A DNA stretch of 64,000 nucleotides from Buxus sempervirens. Lineage: Eukaryota; Streptophyta; Magnoliopsida; Buxales; Buxaceae. Position 1 is the first letter of the stretch; each line of letters starts with the position of its first letter. The stretch spans positions 31,734,766 to 31,798,765 of the forward strand of contig OX387184.1 in NCBI GenBank assembly GCA_947561395.2, read 5' to 3'. Both the position numbers and the translations under genes were made by a program. Below the pieces are notes generated by a model. It was not told where the DNA came from. It saw nothing but the letters and a program-made list of their open reading frames with translations, and searched no databases. Shown here piece after piece: positions 30,658-42,851 of the stretch.

Positions 30658-33067
30658 TGTAACGCCCCGGATCCGTGTTGTTCAATAAAGATATAACACG
30701 TCTCACGGAGTTTAGGCAAGGATCGATAATTAAATATGATCGCTGGATAATCATCTAACTATAACCTGTCAGAGTGCACAATTTGATTCATCCAAGAAAT
30801 GTAACGTTTAGACTTAACTAGAAACATATGGTTCAACCCCCAAATAGATTTTAATACACCTCAATTATTCAAAGTACTCAAATTCAGAACAAGATAACCT
30901 ACAAGTCTAAGGAAGGTAATAGTAATCTTCCTCCCTATAAGCCTCAGCAGGATCTACCCCAATAGTCGCCTCACCACGAGTATCTGAAAATCACAACAAA
31001 ACAATAGAGTGAGATACGAATATCTCAGCGAGTAGCACATGCATGCCGAAATAGTTAATCACAGTTCAAAGCTATGCATCGATAAACGTTCCGTACGATG
31101 AAACAACTCATATCAGAATCAAGTTCAAACCAAAACCCATCTCATCGGTCAAATTACATCTCAGTTAAGTACGACAACACATCGATCGGTCAATGTCATG
31201 ACTATTGTTTAGTTGATAAATTAAACATGCCAAGTAGACACTCCACACCTCCATGTACACAGTTCCGGCCTACTCAGGGTTTCGGAAACTCTGAAATGAC
31301 GGCCTACTCAGGGTTTCGTCATCCAATGCAGGCCTACTCCCCGGGTTTCTGCATTGACAACCAAGCCTACTCAGGGTTTCTGGCTGCTCTACACCGGTCG
31401 TGGCAACACACAAGGCCATGCAATTCCAACAACCAACAAATAACATTACATTACTAAGCTTAGACTCTGGATCCAGGACAAGCTAGACCAAAACAGTAAA
31501 ACATCGTATAATCTCAATTTCACATTTAAAGTAAAAACCATTCATTCCACATCATGTATATCTCATCATAATTCATCACCTGTCCCTCTGGACCAAACAG
31601 TATCCCAATACTTTCAGTATTTCTCATTTCCACAAAACCATGCCATTTGAATACAAACACAGTTATTTATAACAAGACAATACATTTCAGCATTTCCCAA
31701 AACAAATGAAACCAGAAGTCAATCATTTCTCAATTAGAACAGTGTATAAGTTCGAGGAGAAAACTACTAAGAACTCCTAGAGTTTTGGTATCCAGCACAA
31801 TCATATATAAAATAACCCACACTCATCTTGGAAACTTTTAAGAATTTGCCACTAGAATTCTCCTAGGAATTAAATAAGAAATGCAGGTTCCAAGGTTACC
31901 AACAAGTGATTGGTGAAGCGATATAAACCCCAAGACATCAAAATCCCCCTTGGTTCAGTCGGAAATCAAATTTGGTAAGTTAAATTGGGTATGCGCTCAC
32001 TTCCTGAAGTGAGCGCCAATCGGCGGATAGAAAATAGGTGGAAAAGGACCATGCGCTCACTCGACGCTAAGTGAGCGCGAGCTGAGCGGGAGAAAGGCGC
32101 GAGCTAGGCGCGAGAAAAGCGCGTCGGTTTCAAGTAGGCGCGAGCTGAGCGCCAGGTAGGCGCGAGCTCGGCGCCAGATCGAATTTCCTAGGCGCCTACT
32201 TCCCGAAGTGGGCGCAAGTGGACGCCAAGTGGGCGGATACCCACTGCGAATTTCGAGTCTCTGTTATTTCAAGATCTCCAACTCTGGCTTGTTTCTTTAG
32301 GTCTGTTATTGCTCAATTACACTCCTAATGCTCCCAGAAGACTTCCCAACCCATTTTGGATTTAATCTAAACATCTTTAATTTCACATTAATTTTCAATC
32401 TTCGTTCGTAACTCGTGGTATCCCAAAAAAACACAGAACTCACAATACGACCATGCATTTCAAAATACATTACGAATAAACTAAAACCTCGGTTTTAAAA
32501 CAGTGCTACTCACCAGTATGCGCTTAATCCCAGGACAACAGCTTCTTCCCCAACCGGCTGATCGCGATTTCCGGCTGCGCGCGAGGAATCGACTGTAGTT
32601 GATATATCCCCTGTTCGCGAGAATAAATAACCGACTGAATCTCTATCTCCGACTCGAACTATCCGATCGCAGCTACTTGCACCTTTCGTTCTTCTCAGCA
32701 AAACCCTAATCGCCACACCAGAGCCGCGAATCGCCAAGTCGCCCAACTTCTTCAGCAAACAAAAGTATTGCCAAAAGTATTCATACGAGTATTCTATAAA
32801 CCCAAACCCTACTTTCCCTTTTTGTATATTTACCTTGCGATACATACGCCGCCTGATCAATCTTTAACTCCTTGATCCTATGCGTGCTCGCCCACTGGAA
32901 ACTCTACATGTTCCGCATCCACTTATGTTAATAAGCACACAACTATACTTTAATAATAATAATAATAATATAATTTTTCAGAAAAACGGCTATATAACGC
33001 CTGTACATACGAGTATGGGCTAAGCCCTCAAACCACAACCTGATAAACACAGTTTATATATCAAAAA

Positions 33068-33098
<31 letters not shown>

Positions 33099-33124
33099 AA
33101 CTAACCAAAAATCAGGGTCTTACA
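30658..33124 (-). repeat. E2 5' LTR
   Basis: 2,467 bp and collinear with 3,696-6,149. Differences are about a dozen substitutions, a short indel in a CACAA stretch, and a longer AAAT repeat near the end. Confidence 0.93.
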
Positions 33125-34305
33125 ATCTAGCAACAACTATGGATCCATAACCAGCTATGCCCACTAGACTCCAAAATTTCCTAAAATATAATATTTCTAT
33201 AAGGGTTGGTGCCTAGCGGCATATAAAGGTTAAATCTGTCAATTACTTCAATATTCGGCCATTTGAGTTCTGAATTCTCTTTATAAAGTTTTCTGGTTTA
33301 TAGTGTCATTTAGAGTTATTTTGAAAATCAAATAATAGTTAGGTTTTCCAAAAATTAGATTTCTCAATTACTTTCAAAGTTTGGCAACTAATGTCCTAAA
33401 TATTTTCCTAATTTATTTTTCTGTAAAACAGGGTATTAGATAATTTATTTTGGTCTTAAAACATCTTAATTAATCATTAAAATTGTCTAAAAATAGTTTG
33501 GAATTGAATCGGGGTTTGAAATTACGAAAATCTGCAAAATCTGTACAGTGCGCCTAGGATCGCTCAGGATCACCCCGGCGGTCTGTGGTTGGCGGTAGTT
33601 CAAATCAGAACGCCGACGATACGTCTTTCAGTAGTCTTCGGCGATCTAATATTTTTAACTAGCGCCGAAGATCGCCAAGTACAGTCGAGGTCGGCGGTCA
33701 TCCAAAATCGAACAGAAACAGTTCTAAATCGTGATTTTTCTCGTCTAACCTCATTCTATCATACATATAACATTGATATTAAACTAAATACATCAATAGA
33801 TCATATAAAAACATGCTCTTGCAATTAAACGAACGTAAAATACCAAAAACGAATGTAAACGGTGTCACCTACCTCTTCTACGGTTGCTTCTCCTTCTCTT
33901 CTCCAAACAGTGATACTCACGATTGCGAGTACTCCCTAGGTGATGAAAAACGAAGCCAACACCCTTCCTTCTTCCTCTTCTTCTCTTCCTCCTCAATCAT
34001 TCACGGTTGTTGCTTGCGGCTGTCGAATACAAGCGAAATACTAAACGTGTATGATTTAGGTTATTAAACTAATATATATACTTCTTGATCCCATGTATCT
34101 CACATGTAAACTTTCCTATACACCCTGCCCAATCAGAACACATACCTCGATATCTCATGATTGGACGGTCAGATCTGCGTCTAACTCTGGATCTCCACTA
34201 ATTAGATCATCTCCTACAATAATAAAATATTTTCATCAATTATAACTCTCAAGAATATTGTTTATTAATTTAATTTATTATTTAAGGAAAATTCGGGGTT
34301 TTACA
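33125..34305 (-). mobile_element. E1: Tekay/Del-like solo LTR, right part
   Basis: Starts with the E2 TSD copy ATCTA, continues collinear with 44,010-45,218 of E4, and ends GGGGTTTTACA before CTATG (34,306-34,310). Contains a GC-rich inverted-repeat island (about 33,545-33,705). Confidence 0.88.
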
Positions 34306-34310
34306 CTATG

Positions 34311-36042
34311 CCAGGTGCCCATTTTATCTTTTGTTAGTAAGCGTGGCTACTCGAGCACCTTGCCTGTGTTTTTTCTAAACTCATAAACCCGAGAGTTGGA
34401 TTTTTTGGTTAAGTCGAGCGCCCAACCTTGCGGTCAAGCGCGATGGTAGGCGCCAGGTCCAGTTTTGTGTATTTTGAGGATTTTGGGGTGATTCTAATTA
34501 TGGATTGTTTTTATTTAAATCTAACCTATGTAAATATAGGATTTAGTTGTCTAGGAAGTGTTCACACTGGAATTATCTGAAAAGTCATATTAACCAATAG
34601 TTTGGGTACATTCTACTGAACTAGGTTTTGTAGAGAGTTTTGGTTCCAAATTACTATAGGAGTAATATATTTTAATTCCACCACTTGGAACACCTTCCAA
34701 ATGATCATTGGAAGTAGAGAATCAAAGCCAAAACAATGTTGTGAATATTCTTAATGAATTGGGGTCTAGGTTACCCAAATTAGTGTATGTGGATAATGTT
34801 TGATTTATCACCAGGAAGTGATACTTGCATATGGAATGAACTCATGAGAATGACTTATTGTTATTAATTGCTTATATAGCATGTGATATATTATGAAGGG
34901 CATTGGCCTAGTTAATTAATATGACATGAAGGGTAGTGGCCCAGTTAATTGATGTATTGTGGAGGGCAGTGGCCCGAGTTTATGAGATGATGAAAAAGGG
35001 CATTGGCCGAAGTATATTGGGGTAAGGCTTTGAGGCTACTCCTTTTATATTGTATATGCGTGAATGGCATGAGACATTATACATAATAAATTAAAGGATA
35101 TTGCATAATGAACAAACCTTAAGTTATGGATCCATAAATCTTAAGTGGGTAAGTTTGTGTATAATACCATGACCTTGTTACCATTGTTCCTTGTATCATC
35201 ATGCTTCATTCCAGCACCAAGCAACACCGGTGGCCGATGCCCATAGGTACGGGGAATCAGCGTGGATGCCCAACGTCAAGGGGAATTGGCATATGGATGC
35301 CTAACATCAAGGCAAATCGGTGTTAGATGCTTAACCCACCACGTGAAATCGGTGGAGTTAGATGTGGTCATGAGCGTATACTAAACTACCTCGATAACTA
35401 ATTGATGAGACTTACTGTGTCATTATTTATTGATTGCTGGACTTGTTCACGTAAGCACATAATTATATCACTTTTATTGATATTGAATTGTCGGCGATTT
35501 AATTGTTGTTTTAAACTATCCCCATGTCATGGTTTATTCCAAATGATATTAGCATGAACTGTGTTTTCGTAAGCATGCATGTGTTGCTTACTGGGACCAT
35601 CGTCTCATAAGTTGTTTTATCGGTTTTGTTTTCAGAGCCGTCAACCTCCGGTGCGAAGGACCGGAGTAGGGAAAAAGGAAAAAAAAAGGCACCCGGGAAT
35701 AGAGAGGAGGACTTTTATCGTCCTACCTAGGGTTTCATTTCATATGTATGGTAGCTTTGTATATTTTTGGACTTGTAGAACCTTGTAACTGAGATGAGTG
35801 GATAGATACTCATCATTTTGTAATAGCCAAGTAGTATATGTACTTAACATTGTAGTTCATCACAAGACTTGTTTATCATTATATACACATTTGATATGCA
35901 CATGTATCAATTGTTCCATCACTGTCACTTCTATAGGAAAATTTTTAAATTACCCACGTTTTATTAGGTCGAAAGGCCTATCTGTAAGGACCGGGGACAG
36001 GTTAGTGCCTTGGATGGGTAGACCTGGTTCCGGGTCGTTACA
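34311..36042 (+). mobile_element. E0: probable solo LTR, right part
   Basis: Continues from the E1 TSD to the terminus GGGTCGTTACA. Contains GC-rich words (34,350-34,460), four copies of a ~33-bp AGGGCAGTGGCC repeat (34,893-35,010) and repeated GATGCC...AATCGGTG units (35,225-35,360). No coding region. Confidence 0.6.
34893..35010. repeat. Four degenerate ~33-bp tandem units in E0
   Basis: Units centred on GAAGGGCATTGGCC, at about 34,893, 34,927, 34,961 and 34,991. Confidence 0.75.
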
Positions 36043-37454
36043 TATTAAATATGACTATATTAATTATTTTGTATTAGATGATATATTAATATAATACTTA
36101 TATTGTTAATAATTATCAAAATACTTACTTTATTTAATAAAATATATTAATTATTAAACTAAATACGAGACTTAGGGCCTTAAAATATAATGCATGAAAA
36201 ATGGAGCTTTGATTTATTTTAATAATTTAAAACAACTGCTATACTGGTACATTTTAGTGAAGTCATTTTAATTCTAAAATTTTTATAGGATTAATATTTT
36301 ATGTATATTTGATTGTATTCCAATTCTCTCTTAATTAATTTAAATGTGTCCTTGTAATTATTAAATAAAAATATAATGATTTAATAGTATAAACTTTAAT
36401 TATTAGTTTCTTCAAAGAGTGAAAAAGTGTGGCTTCATGTACATAGGTTATTGCAAATAGTTTAATATTGTTTTCTCATTTTATAGCATTGTGATATTTT
36501 ATGAATAGTTTGTGACACGTCTTATATTTTGAATGATCCTAACAAATTATTTAAAGGTTCAAACATATAAATATATTCTTAAGATTGTTACCCCCTCAAC
36601 CTTCACCGTCACCCATAGATGCTAGTTTCTATACCTTTATAATGTGCATTTTCTAAATGAAAATAAGTAAATATTTTATCATCAATAAGTAATTAAAATT
36701 TCATGAAAGTTATATTTATTCTCTCTCAATTGAACTCTTGTTTAATTTTGTTTGATTTTTGTTTGCCTTTTATATAGTACTTTGTTCAATATTGTTCTCT
36801 CATTTTAGAGCATAGTGAAATTGTTATGAATAGATTGTCACACGTTTTATATTTTAAATGATTCCATATGAATGATCTTAACAGATTATGTACATGATTC
36901 AAACTTATAAATATAATGCTTAAGATAATTGCTATCTTTACAACTTTTACCATCACCATTTCATAGATGCGAATTTCTATATCTTTATAATATGCATTTT
37001 CCTTCATTAAATAGGTAAATATTTCATCGTCAATAAGTAAATAAAATTTCATAAAGTTATATTCACTATCTCTTAGTCTAATTATTATTTATTTTTTATT
37101 GATTTTTCTTGCCTTTTATATAGTATTTGGTTGAGACATTGGAGCAAGCTAAATGTTTCGTAACTTTAAGGTAGTAATTTATTTTATTATTTTCAAAATT
37201 GTAGGGTAATAGAGAAATATTATTAAGCATCTTAATTAATAATTATCTATTTGTTGAATGAGTTAAGATATTAAAATCTAATTTTACTTATTCGAGCAAC
37301 CTTAACCAAATGTAATATCTTGAATTTTTTAATATAATAATATAATTAAATAAATCTGAAAATATTTTGAAATAAAGATTTATTCGAAATATTTGGAGGT
37401 ATAATATTATTAGCCCAAACTTATATAGATAATTAAATAAATGAATAGTAGTGA
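36043..37454. other. AT-rich DNA with no gene
   Basis: No believable reading frame. It contains a two-copy degenerate tandem duplication (about 36,460-37,100). This may be older unrecognised transposon DNA or intergenic sequence. Confidence 0.55.
36460..37100. repeat. Degenerate ~320-bp tandem duplication
   Basis: Two copies begin near 36,460 and 36,783. Both carry AATATTGTT-TCTCATTTTA, then CACG-CTTATATTTT / CACGTTTTATATTTT, then CATAGATGC and TCATCAATAAGTAA-type words in the same order. Confidence 0.7.
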
Positions 37455-38192
37455 TGTAACGCCCCAGATCTGGGTTACGTAATAAAAACCGTAACTTATC
37501 TCTGAAGGTTAAATTTCCACACAAGATCGATATATCAGAGTGAAGGAAAAACATGAATGAAACAATAACTAAATAATCAAAGTGCGCTATAGTCCCAAAC
37601 TAAAATAATAAATACAGTAATACAACTCTAAACTCACATAACCGAGCAATTACCCGCAGGTATCGTCCTCTCCAGGAGCAGCTGAAAACAAAACAAAACA
37701 ATACGGAATGAGATACGAATATCCTAGTAAGCAGCACATGCATGCACAAATACATTTTTCATAGTTATAAAACATGGATTGAATAATACGCCGGTAACGA
37801 AGGCGATAACACGATTAATCCCACAATAATACAATAGTCAACATGTTATAGCTAATGAAATTCCACATGTAAGTCAAAGCTGTAGCATCAACGTAAAAAT
37901 AACCCGATTAATCACGTAATCCAATATAATCATAAAACCACGTCCCGATGAAACCAATCTTTCAAAACAAACCAATGGATATATCTCAATTCAAAACAAT
38001 TTCCAATAACGGTAAAGTCACATCATACTCAAGTCCACACATCCATGTGTATATCCGCTTACCAGGGATCCGATATTGAAATGACGTCCCACTCCAGGTA
38101 TCGCCATCCAATGCCGCCTACTCCGAGTATCAGCATTGACAACACCGAACTACTCATAGTGTTGCTGTTGCTCTACACCGGGGTGGAGATAC
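37455..38192 (-). mobile_element. E7 left: Tekay-like LTR fragment
   Basis: Starts TGTAACGCCCCAGATC and follows the order of the E2 LTR (AGATACGAATATC, CACATGCATG, hairpin cluster) until it meets E8. Hairpins AATGC/GCATT (38,110-38,114 with 38,133-38,137) and CAACAC/GTGTTG (38,140-38,145 with 38,159-38,164) are present. Confidence 0.7.
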
Positions 38193-38796
38193 TGTAAGCA
38201 CCTTATTTTGCACCCCTGGAAGTGCTGAAAATGAAAAACCTGGCGGAAAAGTCAAACCCTGAGGGGACGAAAATTGACTTTTTGATCAAGTGATAATTGG
38301 CTACCTCGCTTTATCTCAATGGATAAAGAATCCCGACATGGTTCCAACACAACTGAGTTTGCAGGAATCGGGGTCCGGATGAAGGTTCTGCAGGCCGGTC
38401 AAACTTGAAGGGGAGCCGAAAGTTGACTTTCTGCTGAACCCCGATCCAGGTGCTTACCCCCATGCCATTGGATAGAGGGCTCCGATATGGTTCTAACGCA
38501 ACTAATTTTGCTGGAATCAGAGTCCCGATGGGGAAGATATGAGCTGTCAAAGTTTCCGGGCGTCAAAACCGGCAAACTGCACACATGGCATAGAGCTGCA
38601 CACGTGGCAAGTGGCGCAAGAAAATATCTCGGGGACCAAATCCGTAAATATCTAAACATTCAAAATATCTCAAGGACTAAATCTGTAAAAATCCAAGAGT
38701 ATCGGATTAAATAAAAAATGTCCAGGGACTAGATCTGTAAATATGAGATTTTTTCGACAGATCAGCGGCCGTAGTAATTATTTTTAATCACTGTGT

Positions 38797-38814
38797 CTTG
38801 CTCGTGCGAGCAAG
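38797..38814. repeat. 8-bp perfect hairpin in E8
   Basis: CTTGCTCG/CGAGCAAG with a two-base spacer, followed by GGCGCC...GGCGCC (about 38,835-38,851), upstream of the TATA box. Confidence 0.8.
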
Positions 38815-39990
38815 GCGAGCACGAAAAGCGCTCGGCGCCAGCTTGGCGCCAACCCAGCGGATACCCCTTTTTTCTCTATAAATACCGCAGCCCCCTTTCT
38901 TGTGAGAAGGTTGGATTTTTTCTTGTTGGGGCTCTTTCTGGTTCGGCTTTTTTCTGGGTTTGCTCCCGGCCTTTGTTGGTTTTTCTTCTTGTTGGAGGGC
39001 TTTCTCTGGTGTTGGCTCTTCCCACAGAGAACTCGTCTTCCCCACACCTTGCTTGGTTCGAAACCCAGCTTCCTTTGCCACACCTTGCCTCCACAAAAAA
39101 ACCTCCCACAACACCTGAAGCTCCTCCGACTTCGAGTTCCCCGTTTCCTCTTCCTTCTCATCCAAGCCAAGGGAGGAGATTGTGCTGTTGGTAGTGAAGA
39201 AAGCGGTTCCAGCCACGGTCGTGTTGCAAGAGGAAACTCACCCACTTCGGAAAGGTGTTAAAACACCAAGGTAATGTTTCCTGCTCAATATAAATAAGAA
39301 TAAGTTCATTTCAAGCATGTTAGGGCGTTTTCCATCTTTACCACGTTGTTTGCTGTTATTGCTTGTCTGATTCGAAGGTGGGAGCATGTTCTCGACGGCC
39401 AGTTCATCTCATGTACCCCAATGTAAACCCCCATTTTCCCTTCTTCGTTAGTCGCATTTCTGTTTGGTTTTCGGATTTGGGTGTTTTCGAAGAGATTTTG
39501 GTTTGGGTTATAGAGTAGCTTAGATTAATTTCAAATTGAGTTTAGACGTCTTCTGGGAGTCTAAGGAACACCAGGAAGGTGTTACAGAGGTTAAAAAACC
39601 AGACAGTCATGGAGTTTTCCAAAAAACAGAGAGTTGCCTTCGCAGAGGGGTGTCCACCGAGCTGGCGCTGAGCTCGACCTCGCGGAGCTCGCGCCCCGCT
39701 TGTGCCGGGCTCTTTTTGCGCCTGCCTTGCTCACGCCTAGCTCGCGCCGGGTGCCTTTTTTCTAATTTTTGGTTCGGTTGAGCTCGCGTAGAGCGCCTGA
39801 GGTCAGCGCACCCTCTTAAAAGGCCAAATTGCTTGCGGCCGACTGATCCAGCCCTATTTTTGCTGTTTTGAGACTTCAACCCCTTATTTCAGGACCTGAT
39901 TAGGCATGTCGTACCGCGGGGGGCGAAGGCTTCGCCCCCTGCACCCCCCAACCCCGTTGTTCACCGCATGTCCAACCTGTTCCTTAGCGT

Positions 39991-40053
39991 GGGGAGGGAC
40001 CTTGCCCCTGGGCTCCGCTACGCTCCGCCCACAGGGGCCCCAGGTCCCTCCCC
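39991..40053. repeat. Long GC-rich hairpin in E8
   Basis: Outer arms GGGGAGGGACCT (39,991-40,002) and AGGTCCCTCCCC (40,042-40,053), inner arms CCCCTG (40,005-40,010) and CAGGGG (40,032-40,037). A GGGGCGAAG/CTTCGCCCC palindrome lies just upstream at about 39,920. Confidence 0.85.
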
Positions 40054-41137
40054 TTGGACCCAAAATATGAGCCATCAGTTCCAACCCAATCGGAGATTGT
40101 CAAGTGAGCCATCTCCCTTGAAAAATGCCATTTTTGCATATTCTGTGAGTATTGTGATTTGTTGATTTTTTTGATTTTTGTGATTTTGCTGGATGTGGGT
40201 GACCTCTTCAAGCCGAACCAAATGAACCAATAGGGTTCCCGGGTCACCCGGAAACCCAACGTGGGACTTGGACCCCTGGTCCAACTTGATTTCTAGTGGG
40301 CCTTCCAACGGGGTCCACCCAGCCCGAACCATTCAATTGTGCTTAAATAAGATAATTAAAAGAATTGAGTGGGCCAGACCCTTTGAGGCTCGCCAATGCC
40401 CAATTTTGGAAGCATGCTTAGATTTAGGCATGGTTTGGTCGAGACCACGGGTAGGGCCTCTCGGGCCCGCTAAAGCCCATTGAACCAAGCTAACTTAGGG
40501 TTTCTAAACCCTAACTCAGGAAGTCTTGGGCTTTCAAGCCCAAGCCCAGGTAAAAGGCCCCAAGCCCAATGCCTGGCTCGCTTTGACATAACTAATTAAG
40601 ATAATCTCAAATCAATTTGGCAACCAATTGTGGGGCCCACTCAGGGGCCCGCAAAGCAATCCGGCCCACTTTGTATGGAAATCACTTAATAACCCAACTT
40701 GAACTTCAAAATAAAATCAAGTCAAATTAAACCAAAGTCCAAAAAGCCTCTCAGGCTTAGACTGAGGCCCACCAGGGGACACATGGGCTTAACCAAGCCC
40801 ACCAAGGGATCCGCAGGCCTTCCAACAGGGCTTGCCCAACCAGACTCAGATCACTTTAAGCTAAAGAAGATAAAATCAAGTAAAGGGACCCACACCACTT
40901 TGGCGGTCCCGCCAGACTTAACCAAATGTGCATGTTGGAATACAAATCGGGTGAGTGAGAGAACAAAGTTGAATCAAACCAAGGAAACCTATGGGACCCG
41001 TCATGTGACGGGGTGGACTGGGTGTTTATGGACTTCCCCAGACCGCAATCGAGAACTTGCTTAGAATCTCAAAGCCGCAGACTAAGCCTAATAGGAAATC
41101 TAGGCACCCAGGTGTCCGCCTGCACCCCATCAGGCGG

Positions 41138-41146
41138 TGGCGACTC
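41138..41146 (+). promoter_or_regulatory. PBS-like word in E8 U5
   Basis: TGGCGACTC, the first nine bases of the tRNA-Arg PBS, occurs inside U5 about 45 bp before the LTR end, after a CCTG/CAGG stem-loop. Confidence 0.65.
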
Positions 41147-41195
41147 CAAATTCCCATTTTTACCCGTGCGACCGAGATCAGGTGCGCATAGATAC

Positions 41196-42851
41196 AAATA
41201 CCGATAAAACAAACCATAGAGGCCAATGTCATGTAGTTCACTTATATTGGGTAATTCGCATGCCAGAGTGACATCCAAGCCTTTTGGTACACAGTCTGGT
41301 CAACATAGACTCGGTACTTTGAAATGACTGCCTACCCAGGAACTTTGTCATCCAATGTCGGCCTACTCCGGGTTTCAACATTGAAAACCTGGCCTACCAA
41401 GGATACTGGCTGCTTTACCCTAGTCATGGCAACACTCATGGCCATGCAATTACAGCAATAAAGTGAACACATCACATTACTAAGCTTAGACTCTGGATCT
41501 AGGACAAGCTAAACCAATACTTAACTCAAAACCATTACTTTTAATCACAATTGAACTTGCAATAAACTAACCTCTGGTAACAAATAAACCAACCTCTGGT
41601 AGCAAATGAACCAACCTCTGGTATCACAATTACTAAAAAATCATCTTTATCATGGGTCACTCAGGACCAGAACAATACTCTATGGAATTCCAAATGTATT
41701 TTCAAAACCAAAGAACAATATTCAAACCAATCTGTGTAAACAAATAACTCAAGAAAACCTCTTTTAAAAATTCTGTCAAGCACACTAAAATTAGATAAAA
41801 CTCAGTTTAAATGATATCACAATCTGAAATTCAGTAGTAAAACATGGGTTACAAAAATACCTGAAATCAGCAAAAGTTCTACTAAAATACTTCTATTATT
41901 TTGGATGAAAGTTTTCTAAATTTTTTTCTTAATATTCATTGCTAAGGCTTCTTTTTTCACCTACTTGAAATTGATGTAGAAGTTCATTGTTTAATCTTTC
42001 TAGATCATGACCAACCTTAATAAGTTCTGAGAATAAAAGCTAATAGATGAAAATTTGAATTTGAGTTGTTAAAGAAATCATCAACAACTCACTACTCAGT
42101 TCTTTAAATATTTCTTACATCTAGACTTACTTCAATTTACTAACTAATACTCACTTTAGCAACCTGGCAACACTGAATTTGCTATCCTACAGTAGCAAAT
42201 AGGTTTAAGAATTGAAATTAACTAACCCAGGAACTCAGCCACACTAGGCTGTAACCAAACCAGATGAGTAATCACCATAAATTCAAACCTTTAATCACTT
42301 TAATTCTCTCAATATTTATTAGTATAAATTCTATAGATTATAATTACCTTTAAACTAATGCTAACCTCTTAATTAAACTCTTAGATAGGTTTTTGAACAA
42401 TTATATTGAAGAAAATAGCTTAGAATTGATCATCCGCACTTGACATGGCATTTTGGTATGTGCGCTAACCTCCTGTAGGTCAGCTGCACTCAGAGCTACT
42501 CAGCCGATCCAAATTTTATAACAGCAGCTGAGTACCATTGGCCTCACGTCAGTCAGCCATACTCAGCGCACCATGCTTTGTTCTTCCGAAACCCAAAATA
42601 AACACTGTTAATTCCATTCCAGCTAGGATTGATCTAAAATTAAAGTTCTATAAAAATTTAATCATGCTCGTAATACCTCTAACAACCTTCTAGAACTAAT
42701 TTGGATTTAATTCCTTCATAAATATGCTTCGATTCAAATATTAACTCTGTAAAACCCCGTTCCAATATCCCTAGCACACCATAACCAATGAGTGTGATGT
42801 ATAGGTGAAGCTGGAGAAGCTTAAGCTTGAAGCCAGTCAAAATGGCTAAGC
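41196..42851 (-). mobile_element. E7 right: Tekay-like LTR fragment
   Basis: Resembles the E2/E7 LTR family (hairpins ATGAC/GTCAT at 41,324-41,351 and AATGT/ACATT at 41,354-41,382; GACTCTGGAT-CTAGGACAAGCTA as in E2). Contains a GC patch closed by GTGCGCT/AGCGCAC (42,460-42,466 with 42,565-42,571). It overlaps in content with the left E7 piece, so the two are not simply one LTR. Confidence 0.6.

Larger units (their letters stand above)
3696..33124 (-). mobile_element. E2: Tekay/Del-like Ty3/gypsy chromovirus, split by E3
   Basis: E2 has two LTRs (3,696-6,149 and 30,658-33,124), a PPT, a tRNA-iMet-type PBS and a gag-pol region, all on the minus strand, flanked by a perfect TSD ATCTA (3,691-3,695 and 33,125-33,129). 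Without E3 it is about 9.8 kb. Domain order is gag with CCHC knuckle, protease, RT, RNase H, integrase and a C-terminal chromodomain-like segment, which places it in the chromoviruses, Tekay/Del type. The LTRs differ by about a dozen substitutions plus small indels, so insertion was recent. Even so, the reading frame carries several stops and frameshifts, and E3 sits inside gag. Confidence 0.92.
38193..41190 (+). mobile_element. E8: Tat-type solo LTR
   Basis: 2,998 bp from TGTAAGCACC to GGTGCGCATA, flanked by GATAC on both sides (38,188-38,192 and 41,191-41,195). The terminal TA is probably CA with C-to-T. TATAAATA is at 38,877-38,884 and a donor-like AAG|GTAATG at 39,268-39,276. The U5 end shares GGTGTCCGCCTGCACC...GGTGGCGACTC with E3. 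No internal region, so a solo LTR. Overlapping small frames at 38,784-39,261 lie downstream of the TATA box and look like leader. Confidence 0.8.

Noticed and set aside
33589..34067. Two plus-strand frames near the right part of E1
   Set aside because: They run through the GC island and end region of an LTR; the matching E4 LTR does not conserve them as proteins.
38784..39261. Several overlapping frames of 75-150 codons on both strands
   Set aside because: They lie in a GC-rich leader of a solo LTR, have low-complexity products and overlap each other; no family recognised.
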